From contig NZ_JAIQDG010000019.1 of NCBI RefSeq assembly GCF_020037125.1, forward strand, positions 62,001 through 126,000: DNA of 64,000 nucleotides, in the 5' to 3' direction. Position numbers and translations under genes: made by a program. The notes under the pieces are model-generated. The model had not been told where the DNA came from, did no database searches, and saw nothing but the letters and a program-made list of their open reading frames with translations. Below are positions 22,605 to 30,397 of the stretch, piece after piece. This stretch comes from Myxococcus sp. RHSTA-1-4. Its GTDB lineage: Bacteria > Myxococcota > Myxococcia > Myxococcales > Myxococcaceae. Every line of letters begins with the position of its first letter. The first letter of the stretch is position 1.

Positions 22605-23242
22605 AGGCTGTCCACCACCTCCACCAGGATCTTCATGCCGGGATAGGGAACCAGCCGCCGGAGATATTCCTCTTCGGGAAGGCCCGCGAGTCCCGTGTAA
22701 GCATCGATGATTCTTCCCTGCAGCCTCACCGCGACGTGAAGCCCATTCGTCGCAACCTGATGACTCTTCACCAGGACCCCATTCACGATTTCATCAAATC
22801 CCAGGATCTTCCGATGCTCACCGACGAGTGTCACCCGGTAGAACTCAGAACGCTGACCGAGCCTGGACAGGCCCTCATGGATGGCCTTCGCGACTTCGAC
22901 GCATTGCCCCGCCTGCCGCTTCCCAGCATCGAAAGCGCGCTGGAAACGGGACAGCCACTCCGGAACATTCTCCAACCCTTTGAGCGCCATCCACTGGGTG
23001 ACGACGCAGTTCAGATCTCCGGAGAGAAGGCAGGCCTTGAGCCTCGCCCGAACAGAATCATCTCCAGGAGCGGGCGGAGACTTGAGGACCGTCGCATTCA
23101 GCGTGGCGGTCGGCGCAGACCAGGCGACGAGAGATTCCTCGTGCTGTTCGAAGCCAACAGCCGGGTGTGCTTGCCCGCCTGCCTCGGCGGGCACCAAGGC
23201 CCAAGCCAGCCACACCGCGACCATGACGTGCCATCGGCGCAT
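22601..23242 (-). CDS. Secreted papain-fold toxin candidate
   Basis: A 213-aa protein with an N-terminal signal peptide (residues 1-25, MRRWHVMVAVWLAWALVPAE then AGGQA; no lipobox). The C-terminal half has the order of a papain-like catalytic triad: Cys114 in AGQCVEVAKA, His169 in NGLHVAVRL and Asp180 in RIIDAYTG, as in papain-fold toxin domains of polymorphic toxins. A middle helical segment with two Cys (71, 79) may be a delivery or maturation region. Start ATG at 23242 has GGGGGAG upstream. It overlaps its downstream partner by 4 nt. Likely substrate: a protein or amide in a competitor or in a non-kin sibling. Confidence 0.6.
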   Translation of the reverse strand: MRRWHVMVAVWLAWALVPAEAGGQAHPAVGFEQHEESLVAWSAPTATLNATVLKSPPAPGDDSVRARLKACLLSGDLNCVVTQWMALKGLENVPEWLSRFQRAFDAGKRQAGQCVEVAKAIHEGLSRLGQRSEFYRVTLVGEHRKILGFDEIVNGVLVKSHQVATNGLHVAVRLQGRIIDAYTGLAGLPEEEYLRRLVPYPGMKILVEVVDSL

Positions 23243-23370
23243 GCACTCCCCCCGCTTCGGCTCTGGCCCAGTGTAGCCGACCGTCGGTGCGGCAAGGGCC
23301 CCCATGAGGGACCGGACGCACGCCCCGCCCTGTCCCCTCCTCTACGCCCGGGTGCTACGCTCCCCCGCGC

Positions 23371-24906
23371 ATGGCCAATCAGGACTGGGTGACGCGCCTG
23401 CTGTCCGGGCGCGCTTCGGCGGACAAGGGGCTCAACGTCCACCTCTCGGAGCGCGACGGTGGCAGCCTCCACGACAAGATGCGGCAGGCGTACTGGTGGA
23501 TCACCAACAACGCCGTCATCTGCCCCTACTACGACCTCGAGTTCGGACAGTCCGCCTCCCTCAAGACGCCCGCCGGTGACGAGGTCCACCTCCCCGAGGA
23601 CACCAGCTACAGCTCCTTCGTCCTCATCCCCCTGCTCACCCTCTTCACCTGCCGCCGCGCCCTGCTCGTCGGCGGGCCCGGGCGCGGCAAGACGACCTCC
23701 GCCATCCTCATGGCCCTCCTCTCCGGCATGGCCCGGGACGAGGTCCACCGAGGCATCCAGCGCGGCCACCCCCAGCTCTCCATCGCCGACCTGCTCGGCG
23801 CGCCCCTGCCCTCCGACATGCTCAAGGCGGAGGACCTCTCCGCCGTCAAGGTGAGCTGGCGCAAGTGGATTGGCCAGCGCGTCAAAATCATCGACGAGTA
23901 CAACCGCATCCCCACCAAGACGCAGTCCGCCCTCCTCTCCCTCATGGCCGAGGGCTACGCGGAGATGATGGACCAGTACGTCTACGCGGGCCGCTCGTCC
24001 TGGTTCCTCACCGCCAATGACGACCAGGGCGGCGGCACCTTCCAGGTCATCGAGGCCCTCAAGGACCGCATCGACGTCGTCGTGCGCGCCGTGCCCTTCA
24101 ACTCGGGCTTCATGGACCAGCTCCTCCAGCGCCTGGAGGCGGACAAGTCCCCCGAGGAGCTGCTCCCGAAGGAAATCGTCTTCACCCCCGGCGAGCTGGA
24201 GCGCGCCTATGCCTCCATCCTGGAGGTGGAGGTGCCGAAGGAGGTGCTGGAGCGCATCGCCTTCTTCCTCGGGCAGCTCGACTTCTGCCGCATGGCCTCG
24301 CCGCGCTTCGAATTCAAGCACAAGGACACGCTGAAGCTCGCCGCGCAGTCGGTGGCCGCCGTGTGCAACGAGCAGTGCCCGCTCGACAAGAAGGTGCACC
24401 TGTGCACGCAGACGGAGAACGGCGTCAGCGTGCGCGCCTACCAGACCATCCTCCACTTCGCGAAGGCGCTGGCCTTCTTCCGCGGGCACTCCGCCGTGGA
24501 GCTGGAGGACTTCCGGCAGATTGCCCCCTGGGTGCTGCACGAGAAGCTGGTGCCCAACACGCGCAGCGCCTTCTTCGAGGCGAAGGGCCACCGCGTGCTC
24601 CTCCAGGACCGCGTGGCGTGGATTCGCAACATGTTCGACATGGCCATGGCCCGCTTCGACACGCACCAGCCCATCCGCCGCAAGGTGAGCGCCCTGCGCA
24701 ACGAGCTGGACAAGGGCCTGGCCGGCGTGGACCTGCGCACCACCGAGAAGCGCCTCGCCGCCGTCACGGTGCTGATGAACGACCTCCTCACGAAGCAGGA
24801 GCTGTCCGGCCCCGTCTACGAGGACCTCATCCACCTCAAGTCCATGTACAGCCGCTACCGCAACTACGCGACGTGGCTGAAAGAGAACCCGGGCGGGCGG
24901 CCATGA
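23371..24906 (+). CDS. MoxR-type AAA+ ATPase
   Basis: A 511-aa AAA+ protein, first gene of a five-gene overlapping operon. Walker A GGPGRGKTT at residues 101-109, Walker B IIDEYNRIP at about 173-181, sensor-1 Asn in WFLTANDDQGGG, arginine finger region LKDRIDVVVRAVPF, and a long C-terminal helical lid. A 95-residue N-terminal part precedes the ATPase core, more than usual for MoxR. MoxR ATPases act as chaperone-like activators with VWA-domain partners; the third gene of the operon encodes such a partner. Overlaps the next gene by ATGA. Confidence 0.85.
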   Translation: MANQDWVTRLLSGRASADKGLNVHLSERDGGSLHDKMRQAYWWITNNAVICPYYDLEFGQSASLKTPAGDEVHLPEDTSYSSFVLIPLLTLFTCRRALLVGGPGRGKTTSAILMALLSGMARDEVHRGIQRGHPQLSIADLLGAPLPSDMLKAEDLSAVKVSWRKWIGQRVKIIDEYNRIPTKTQSALLSLMAEGYAEMMDQYVYAGRSSWFLTANDDQGGGTFQVIEALKDRIDVVVRAVPFNSGFMDQLLQRLEADKSPEELLPKEIVFTPGELERAYASILEVEVPKEVLERIAFFLGQLDFCRMASPRFEFKHKDTLKLAAQSVAAVCNEQCPLDKKVHLCTQTENGVSVRAYQTILHFAKALAFFRGHSAVELEDFRQIAPWVLHEKLVPNTRSAFFEAKGHRVLLQDRVAWIRNMFDMAMARFDTHQPIRRKVSALRNELDKGLAGVDLRTTEKRLAAVTVLMNDLLTKQELSGPVYEDLIHLKSMYSRYRNYATWLKENPGGRP

Positions 24907-25730
24907 GCGGCTTCGTGGAGGAGCTGGAGGCGAACGCCCGGGGCCGCTTCGTGCGGTGGGACTCGGCCCTGTGGCGCGAGCTGCTCGACGGCCCCGTCGC
25001 GAAGCTGGGACAGGCGCTGGCCGCGTCGGGCGCCAACCCCGCGCGCGGCGAGGAGCTGCTGCGCACCTACCTGCGCCTGGGCGCCGAGGCCATCGGCCTG
25101 GGCTACCTCTACCCCGCGAGCGCCGGCCGTCGGAACTTCTTCACCCTCGCGTGGTCGGACCTGCTGCCCCGGATGCTCGCGGAGGTGCGAGAGGACGAGC
25201 GCGCCGGAGTGCTCGCCCAGCTGTGGAACCTGGGTGAGAACCTGGAGTCCGCGCCGCCCTGGGTGCAGCGCATCTTCTGCCGCGTGGGCGAGGGCCTCGC
25301 GTCGCTCTCCGGCATCGAGTCGCGGCTGCGTGAGACGGCCGCCCTGGCCATGGAGCCGCCGAAGGAGAAGCTGGGCAACAAGACGCAGCCCTTCCTGGTG
25401 CACATGGGGGCCGAGGACAGCCGCTTCCTGCCCGGGGCCATGCACTTCCTGGCCCCCACCGTGCTGTGCATCCACGACCGGCACCGCACGGCCGTGGGCG
25501 GGCGCGAGGCGGCCACGCAGGGCCTCTGGCTGGCGGACACGCCCATGCCCCTGGGCGCCATGGGCTGCCGCGAGACGCCGGAAGTCACCCAGGAGATGAC
25601 GCCGTCCCTCACCTGGCTGACGTGGAACGACCCGCGCGTGGATGACTGGTACGCCACGACCGTCAACGACTGGCGCGCCGCAGGCACGCTGCACACCTCG
25701 CAGTTCGTGGTGGTGCTCGCCCCGGCATGA
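24903..25730 (+). CDS. Unknown protein of the MoxR/VWA operon (275 aa)
   Basis: Not recognised. The N-terminal 150 residues are helical (PVAKLGQALAASGANPARGE; LLPRMLAEVREDERAGVLAQ), the C-terminal half is strand-rich with many Trp and His (CIHDRHRTAVGG, TWLTWNDPRVDDWYATTV) and looks like a compact beta domain. No signal peptide or membrane helix. It is coupled on both sides (ATGA at 24903 and again at 25727), so it is made in fixed proportion to the ATPase and the VWA protein and is probably a third subunit or substrate adaptor. Confidence 0.6.
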   Translation: MSGFVEELEANARGRFVRWDSALWRELLDGPVAKLGQALAASGANPARGEELLRTYLRLGAEAIGLGYLYPASAGRRNFFTLAWSDLLPRMLAEVREDERAGVLAQLWNLGENLESAPPWVQRIFCRVGEGLASLSGIESRLRETAALAMEPPKEKLGNKTQPFLVHMGAEDSRFLPGAMHFLAPTVLCIHDRHRTAVGGREAATQGLWLADTPMPLGAMGCRETPEVTQEMTPSLTWLTWNDPRVDDWYATTVNDWRAAGTLHTSQFVVVLAPA

Positions 25731-27385
25731 GCCCGCCGCGCTTCACTCCCGGGCACGTCGACGCGTGCTGGCGCGACGCGCTGGCGCTGTGGGACGTGCG
25801 CGTCCAGCTCAGCCCGCCCGAGCCCCACGTGCCCTTCGCTCCGGGCGAGGAGCACGCCAGCGAGCCGCTCGCGTACATCGACCTGGCGAAGCGGCAGGTC
25901 TTCGTCCACTTCGAGCTGCTCGACTCCATGGGCGCGGCCGGCAGCCTCACCGCCGTGCTGGCACACGAGATTGGCCACCATGCGCGCTTCCCGCACACGC
26001 TGGGCTGGGACGCGGAGCTGCGGGTGCAGGAGCAACGGCTCATCCCCGGGCTGAAGCAGTCCCTCACCAACCTCTTCTATGACCTGCAGGTGAACGAGGT
26101 GGTGGGCCGCACGCACGCGGCGGAGCTGGCGGAGGTGTACCGCGGCTTCCAGCGCGTCCGGCCCGGAGAGACGTCGCCGCTGTTCTTCTTCTACCTCGCC
26201 ATCTACGAGGAGCTGTGGGGCCTGGCCGCGGGGGCGCTGGCGCCCGCCACGCAGGAAGCGCCGATGGAGGAGCGCTTCCCCGGCATCCGCGCCGAGGCGC
26301 GCATGTTCGCGCAGACCTTCTACGCGCTCCCAACACCGCGCCTCCAGTTCCTCTACTTCTGCGCCACCTTCATCCGCTTCATCGACAAGCCCGAGGACAC
26401 CACGTACTGCCTGCCATTGGGCGGCGACGTGTCGCTGCCGGACGTGGACGACCTGGACTCGGCCATCCACGGCTCGGGGCACTGGGACGACGCGCTCGCG
26501 GAGGCGGAGGAGCGCGGCTGGCTGAGCGGCGCTTCCGGCGAGGGCAAGCGTGACGCGCTGGACACCCTCCACCGCGTCACGCACCACCTGCCCGGCAGCG
26601 GGAGCGGAAAGCTCCGGCGGGCCCTGGTGAGCCGGCACTACCGCCGGCTGGTGGACCAGCACATCCTGAGGCTGCCCTCCGCGCCGTCGAAGCCGGAGCC
26701 CTACCTGCGCACCACCCCCGAGGCGTGGGAGTACGGAGACGACCCGTCCGCCATCGACTGGACCTTGACGGTGCTCTCCCAGGGCCACCTGGCGGCGGTG
26801 GCGCCGCTGCGCCGGGAGCTGGAGGCGGACCTGCCTCCGCCCTCGGAGCTGGGCGTGCCGTCCGTCGAAATCTACCTGGACACCAGCGGCTCCATGCCCA
26901 ACCCCGAGGCCCAGCTCAACTCGATGACGCTGGCGGCCCAGGTGCTGTCCGCCTCCGCGATTCGCAAGAAGGCGACGGTGAAGGGCGTCATCTACTCGCA
27001 CCGCGACCCCGTGGTGTCGCCGTGGATGTACGACGAGGAGACGGCACGCGACTTCCTGCTGCACTACATCGGCGGAGGGACGCAGTACCCCTTCGACCTG
27101 CTGGAGTCGCTGTCGCGCGAGCGGCCGGACGCGATGCGGGTCATCATCTCCGACAGCGACTTCCTGGCGAACGTGTCCGAGGGTGACGCCATGGACCTGC
27201 TGGTGGAGGCGGCGCGGCGCTCCCGCGCGCTGGTGGCCTTCCTGGCCCTGCCGGACGAGCACATGGCGCGCAAGGTGCTCAAGCCCGTGCTCGGGGAGCG
27301 GCGCTTCCGTCTCGTGGTGGTGAAGTGGCTGTCGGACTTCGGTCCCGCCGCCGCCGCCCTGTCCCAGGCCTTGCTGGAGAACTGA
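25727..27385 (+). CDS. HExxH metallopeptidase-like + VWA protein (DUF2201-type)
   Basis: A 552-aa protein with two recognisable parts. The N-terminus has HEIGHH at residues 80-85 (zincin-like HExxH with extra His), preceded by VFVHFELLD and followed by helices with conserved-looking acids (WDAELRVQEQRL). The C-terminus (from about residue 375) is a VWA domain with intact MIDAS DTSGS (385-389), a Thr in IGGGTQYPF and Asp in IISDSDF. The combination matches DUF2201 proteins (putative metallopeptidase plus VWA-like). Partners of MoxR ATPases carry such VWA domains. Whether it cleaves proteins is unknown. Confidence 0.75.
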   Translation: MSPPRFTPGHVDACWRDALALWDVRVQLSPPEPHVPFAPGEEHASEPLAYIDLAKRQVFVHFELLDSMGAAGSLTAVLAHEIGHHARFPHTLGWDAELRVQEQRLIPGLKQSLTNLFYDLQVNEVVGRTHAAELAEVYRGFQRVRPGETSPLFFFYLAIYEELWGLAAGALAPATQEAPMEERFPGIRAEARMFAQTFYALPTPRLQFLYFCATFIRFIDKPEDTTYCLPLGGDVSLPDVDDLDSAIHGSGHWDDALAEAEERGWLSGASGEGKRDALDTLHRVTHHLPGSGSGKLRRALVSRHYRRLVDQHILRLPSAPSKPEPYLRTTPEAWEYGDDPSAIDWTLTVLSQGHLAAVAPLRRELEADLPPPSELGVPSVEIYLDTSGSMPNPEAQLNSMTLAAQVLSASAIRKKATVKGVIYSHRDPVVSPWMYDEETARDFLLHYIGGGTQYPFDLLESLSRERPDAMRVIISDSDFLANVSEGDAMDLLVEAARRSRALVAFLALPDEHMARKVLKPVLGERRFRLVVVKWLSDFGPAAAALSQALLEN

Positions 27386-27948
27386 TGCGCTTCGACATTC
27401 CCACCCTTCGCAAGCAGCTCGCGGCGGCCCCCATCGTCTCGCCGTTCTCGCACGAGCTGGCCGTGGCCATCATCTGCGACACGTTCCGGCTGGCGAACGT
27501 GCGCCCGCCCTCGCGGCAGGACTGGGCCTCCCTGGAGAAGCGCGCCAACCACCCGCTCTGGAAGGAGCAGGTGGTCATGCTCGCCCACCTGCTGGCGGGC
27601 TCCTCGCTTCGGGATGACTCGGCGAAGGCGCTGCGGAAGAACGCCGATGCCACCACCGTCCTCCAGCACTTCTTCGATGAAGTCGCCCCGCTGTCGGCGG
27701 AGATGGTGCGCTCCAACGCCTTCCGGCAGGAGGAGTTCCTGCGCAAGTGGGTGCGCGCGCTGGACGGCGAGGTGCTGAACGAGTCCGCGAAGGAGTCCGC
27801 GAAGCGCCTGGAGCAGCTCGACTACCGCAAGGCGCAGCAGGAGATGAAGCGGGCGGAGGAGGCGCGCAGGAAGGAAGCCCAGCGCCGTGAGGAGCTGTTG
27901 CGCGAGGCGCAGCAGCGCGAGGCGGAAGCGCGAGGGTGGCGCGAGTGA
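27385..27948 (+). CDS. Coiled-coil protein of the MoxR/VWA operon (187 aa)
   Basis: A 187-aa soluble protein starting at the TGATG junction with the VWA gene. The first 130 residues are helical (RFDIPTLRKQLAAAPIVSPF; LWKEQVVMLAHLLAGSS); the last 55 form a highly charged coiled coil rich in Glu, Arg, Gln and Ala (KAQQEMKRAEEARRKEAQRR). No known family recognised. It ends in GTGA overlapping the next start. The coiled coil suggests an assembly or scaffold role in the complex. Confidence 0.6.
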   Translation: MRFDIPTLRKQLAAAPIVSPFSHELAVAIICDTFRLANVRPPSRQDWASLEKRANHPLWKEQVVMLAHLLAGSSLRDDSAKALRKNADATTVLQHFFDEVAPLSAEMVRSNAFRQEEFLRKWVRALDGEVLNESAKESAKRLEQLDYRKAQQEMKRAEEARRKEAQRREELLREAQQREAEARGWRE

Positions 27949-29264
27949 CGGAGGCCTTCCCCGCGAACCTGCGGGTCGCCCCCCGCGCCCACATCCGCCG
28001 GGACACGTCCACCCAGCGCCCCCACCTCCCGTGGGCCGAGTCCATCGCCCGGGGCCTCGCGCACCTCGCCTCGCTCACGGACGAGGCCGAGGCCCGCGCG
28101 CTGCTCGACGCCCGCCTGAAGGCGCTGCGCGGCGCGCTGCTCGCCTCGCCCTACTACGTCCGCCAGTTCCAGGAAGCGGGGCTGCACCCGGGAGACCTCC
28201 AGCGGCTCGAGGATTTGGGCCACTTCCCGCTGCTGGAGCGCGCGACGCTGGCGCGGCACTGGGACGCGGTGCCCACGCTGCCGGCCGAGCATGACGAGTG
28301 CGTGGTGGTGAAGAGCTCCGGCTCCACGGGCGACCCGGTGCGCGTGGTGCGCGACAGGCGGGACTGCCTGCACATGTGGGCGGTGCTCCGGTTCCTCGTG
28401 TCGCGCGCGGGCGCCGTGCTGCCGCCACGCCCCCGGGTGGTGCTGCTGGACGCGCTGCCGGGCGGGCTGGAGTACTCCGTGCGGCTGCCCATCTTCCATG
28501 ACGGCGCGCTGCACCGCGTCTCCGTGCTGCGTGGAGACGCGCGCGAGCGCCTGTGCCGCGTACGCCCCTCGGTCCTCTTCTCCGACCCGGAGGGCCTGCG
28601 CTGGCTGGTGGAGCAGCGCGAGGCTCCCACGCCCCGGCTGGTGCTCACCTCCGCGCAGCACCTTCCGTCGGAGCTGCGCGCGGCGCTGGCGGCCAAGGTG
28701 CCCGCGCCCGTCCTCAACTACTACGCGACGACGGAGACGGGCCCGCTCGCGTGGGAGTGCCTGCGCGACGAGGCCCGGGGCCGCTTCCACGTCTTCGCTC
28801 CGGACGTGTGGCTGGAGCCGGGGCTGGACGAGGTGGTGGTGACGCGGCTGCGCCCCAGCGTGCTGCCGCTGTTGCGCTACCGCCCGGGGGACGCGGGCAC
28901 GGTGCGGCGGGACGCGTGCGCGTGTGGCTTCCACGGCTGGACGCTGGAGGGCTTCGGCGGGCGCGGCGCGTGCCACTTCCTCACGCCCTCGGGCCGCACG
29001 GTGGACGCGTGGGCGCTGGCCTGGGTGTTCAAGCACCACGCGCTGCGCGCCTTCCGGCTGACGCAGGTGGAGCGCTCGCGCTTCGAGCTGGAGGTGGCCG
29101 GCGCGGCGGAGGCCGACGTGGGCCCGCTGTGCGAGCGCCTCGCCGCCGCGCTCCGCAACCTGGGGTGGACCGAGCCTCGGCTGGACGTGCGCTCCGTGGA
29201 GCCCTCGGCGCTCGCCACCCGTGCGAAGCCCCAGCCCTTCCGCTCCCTTCCCTTCGCGCGCTGA
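27945..29264 (+). CDS. PaaK-like adenylate-forming enzyme (phenylacetate-CoA ligase family)
   Basis: A 439-aa ANL-superfamily enzyme. Core motifs: ATP-binding loop VVKSSGSTGDPVRVVRD (about residues 117-133), the aromatic TE motif NYYATTETGPLAWEC, hinge-region LLRYRPGDAG and the CACGFHGWTLEGFGGR segment typical of PaaK and coenzyme F390 synthetase-like proteins. It activates a carboxylate as an acyl-AMP, with or without CoA transfer. I start at GTG 27945 because it overlaps the previous stop as GTGA; GTG 27936 is possible. It ends the MoxR operon, yet could equally serve the biosynthetic cluster that begins 280 bp further on. Confidence 0.8.
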   Translation: MTEAFPANLRVAPRAHIRRDTSTQRPHLPWAESIARGLAHLASLTDEAEARALLDARLKALRGALLASPYYVRQFQEAGLHPGDLQRLEDLGHFPLLERATLARHWDAVPTLPAEHDECVVVKSSGSTGDPVRVVRDRRDCLHMWAVLRFLVSRAGAVLPPRPRVVLLDALPGGLEYSVRLPIFHDGALHRVSVLRGDARERLCRVRPSVLFSDPEGLRWLVEQREAPTPRLVLTSAQHLPSELRAALAAKVPAPVLNYYATTETGPLAWECLRDEARGRFHVFAPDVWLEPGLDEVVVTRLRPSVLPLLRYRPGDAGTVRRDACACGFHGWTLEGFGGRGACHFLTPSGRTVDAWALAWVFKHHALRAFRLTQVERSRFELEVAGAAEADVGPLCERLAAALRNLGWTEPRLDVRSVEPSALATRAKPQPFRSLPFAR

Positions 29265-29343
29265 CGGGCCTCCCTCCGTCCAATCCTGTCCTTCGACGGG
29301 GAGCTGGCGCACCACTTCCCGCGGTCAGTCCGGCCGCATCCGT

Positions 29344-29453
29344 GGAACGGAATCTCCATTCCGGGACTCTGCCAGGTCCTCGCCGCTCAAGGCTCCCTCC
29401 TCCCCTCCATGTCGCGCCCCGGGCAGCCATGTCTGGAATGGAGGCTCCGTTCC
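29344..29453. repeat. Two units of the palindrome-core 92-bp repeat
   Basis: GGAACGGAATCTCCATTCC at 29344-29362 and GGAATGGAGGCTCCGTTCC at 29435-29453, 91 bp apart, in reverse orientation to the array at 39224-39802 (the flank GCCCCGGGCAGCCATG is the complement of the array flank). They occupy the gap 29265-29545, which holds no gene. Confidence 0.85.
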
Positions 29454-29545
29454 GAGCAGGCCCGCCAGCTCCTCGCCGGTCGCGGACGGCAGTCGCGCCG
29501 CCTGACCGCCGGACAAGCACAAAAGTCGCGCCGCCCGCGTGGGCT

Positions 29546-30343
29546 TCAGCCCCATCCGCGGACTCCGCGCGGGAGCTGCGCGTGGGGCTGCCAATCACCG
29601 CTGGCGCCCAGGCAGTAGCGGCAGGTGGCCAGCGGCGTGTCCTTCTCCAGGTAGCCGAGCATCCGCTCCAGCAGGTCCGGCGCGTCCAGCGGCACGCCGT
29701 CCACGTCGGCCAGCGCGGGCATCTCCGGGTACGTGGGCCCGAGCACCGTGGCCACGTGGGGCGGACGGGTGCACGTGTAGAAGCGGCCAGCATGGACGAG
29801 GTGGCAGCGGACCTTGAGCCAGCAGCGCTCATGGATGGAGCGCACGGCGGAGTCCGAGGTGTGCGGCGCGTCCGGCGTGAGCTGCTGGAAGGCGTCGATG
29901 GACTTCACCGTGAGGTGGACGCCGTGCTGCTCGCAGCGCTCGGTGATGCGGGTAATGGAGCGCTCCGGCAGCGGCGCGGAGGAGTAGACGGACAGCGTCA
30001 TCCTGTCGAGCCGCTCGTACACGGCGTCGGGAGCGCTCTGCGCGAGGAAGCCGTTGGTGGTGACGGAGACCTGCTCGGAGATGCCGGAGGCGCGCACCGC
30101 GTCCAGCACGGCGGGGAGGTCCGGATGGAGGAAGGGCTCACCGCCCGTGAGCTTGAAGACGCTGGGGCGGAGGACGCGGGCCAGCTTGCGCAGGTCCTCG
30201 CCGAGCGCGGCCGGGCTGACGGCCCAGGTGGGCAGGTGGGGAGACAGCGGGCAGCACTGCACGCAGCGCAGGTTGCAGTGCGTGGTGACGTGCGCCTCCA
30301 GGGACCAGGTGAGGATTCGGCCGTCGTGAAGCTCGTAGCGCAC
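29546..30343 (-). CDS. Radical SAM protein, PqqE/SPASM-like
   Basis: A 265-aa radical SAM enzyme. The cluster motif CNLRCVQC (C23, C27, C30) is followed by KLTGGEPFLHP (SAM-binding GGEP) and VSVTTNGFL. The C-terminus has spaced cysteines (ERCWLKVRC, FYTCTRPP, CRYCLG) resembling a shortened auxiliary-cluster (SPASM/twitch) region. Start GTG at 30343, divergent from the asparagine-synthetase-like gene with only 54 bp between, where an ACTATAG box lies. Such enzymes modify peptides or small molecules. Together with its neighbours it suggests a small biosynthetic cluster. Confidence 0.8.
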   Translation of the reverse strand: MRYELHDGRILTWSLEAHVTTHCNLRCVQCCPLSPHLPTWAVSPAALGEDLRKLARVLRPSVFKLTGGEPFLHPDLPAVLDAVRASGISEQVSVTTNGFLAQSAPDAVYERLDRMTLSVYSSAPLPERSITRITERCEQHGVHLTVKSIDAFQQLTPDAPHTSDSAVRSIHERCWLKVRCHLVHAGRFYTCTRPPHVATVLGPTYPEMPALADVDGVPLDAPDLLERMLGYLEKDTPLATCRYCLGASGDWQPHAQLPRGVRGWG

Positions 30344-30397
30344 GCGCGGGACTATAGCGGGGTTGCCCGGGCCCCCCGCGCTTGTCACAGTCACCGC

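Noticed and set aside
28553-30397. Long plus-strand frame joined to the asparagine-synthetase-like gene (28553-31693)
   Set aside because: Up to 30397 it is antisense to the radical SAM gene or a shifted copy of the PaaK-like gene; low-complexity translation.
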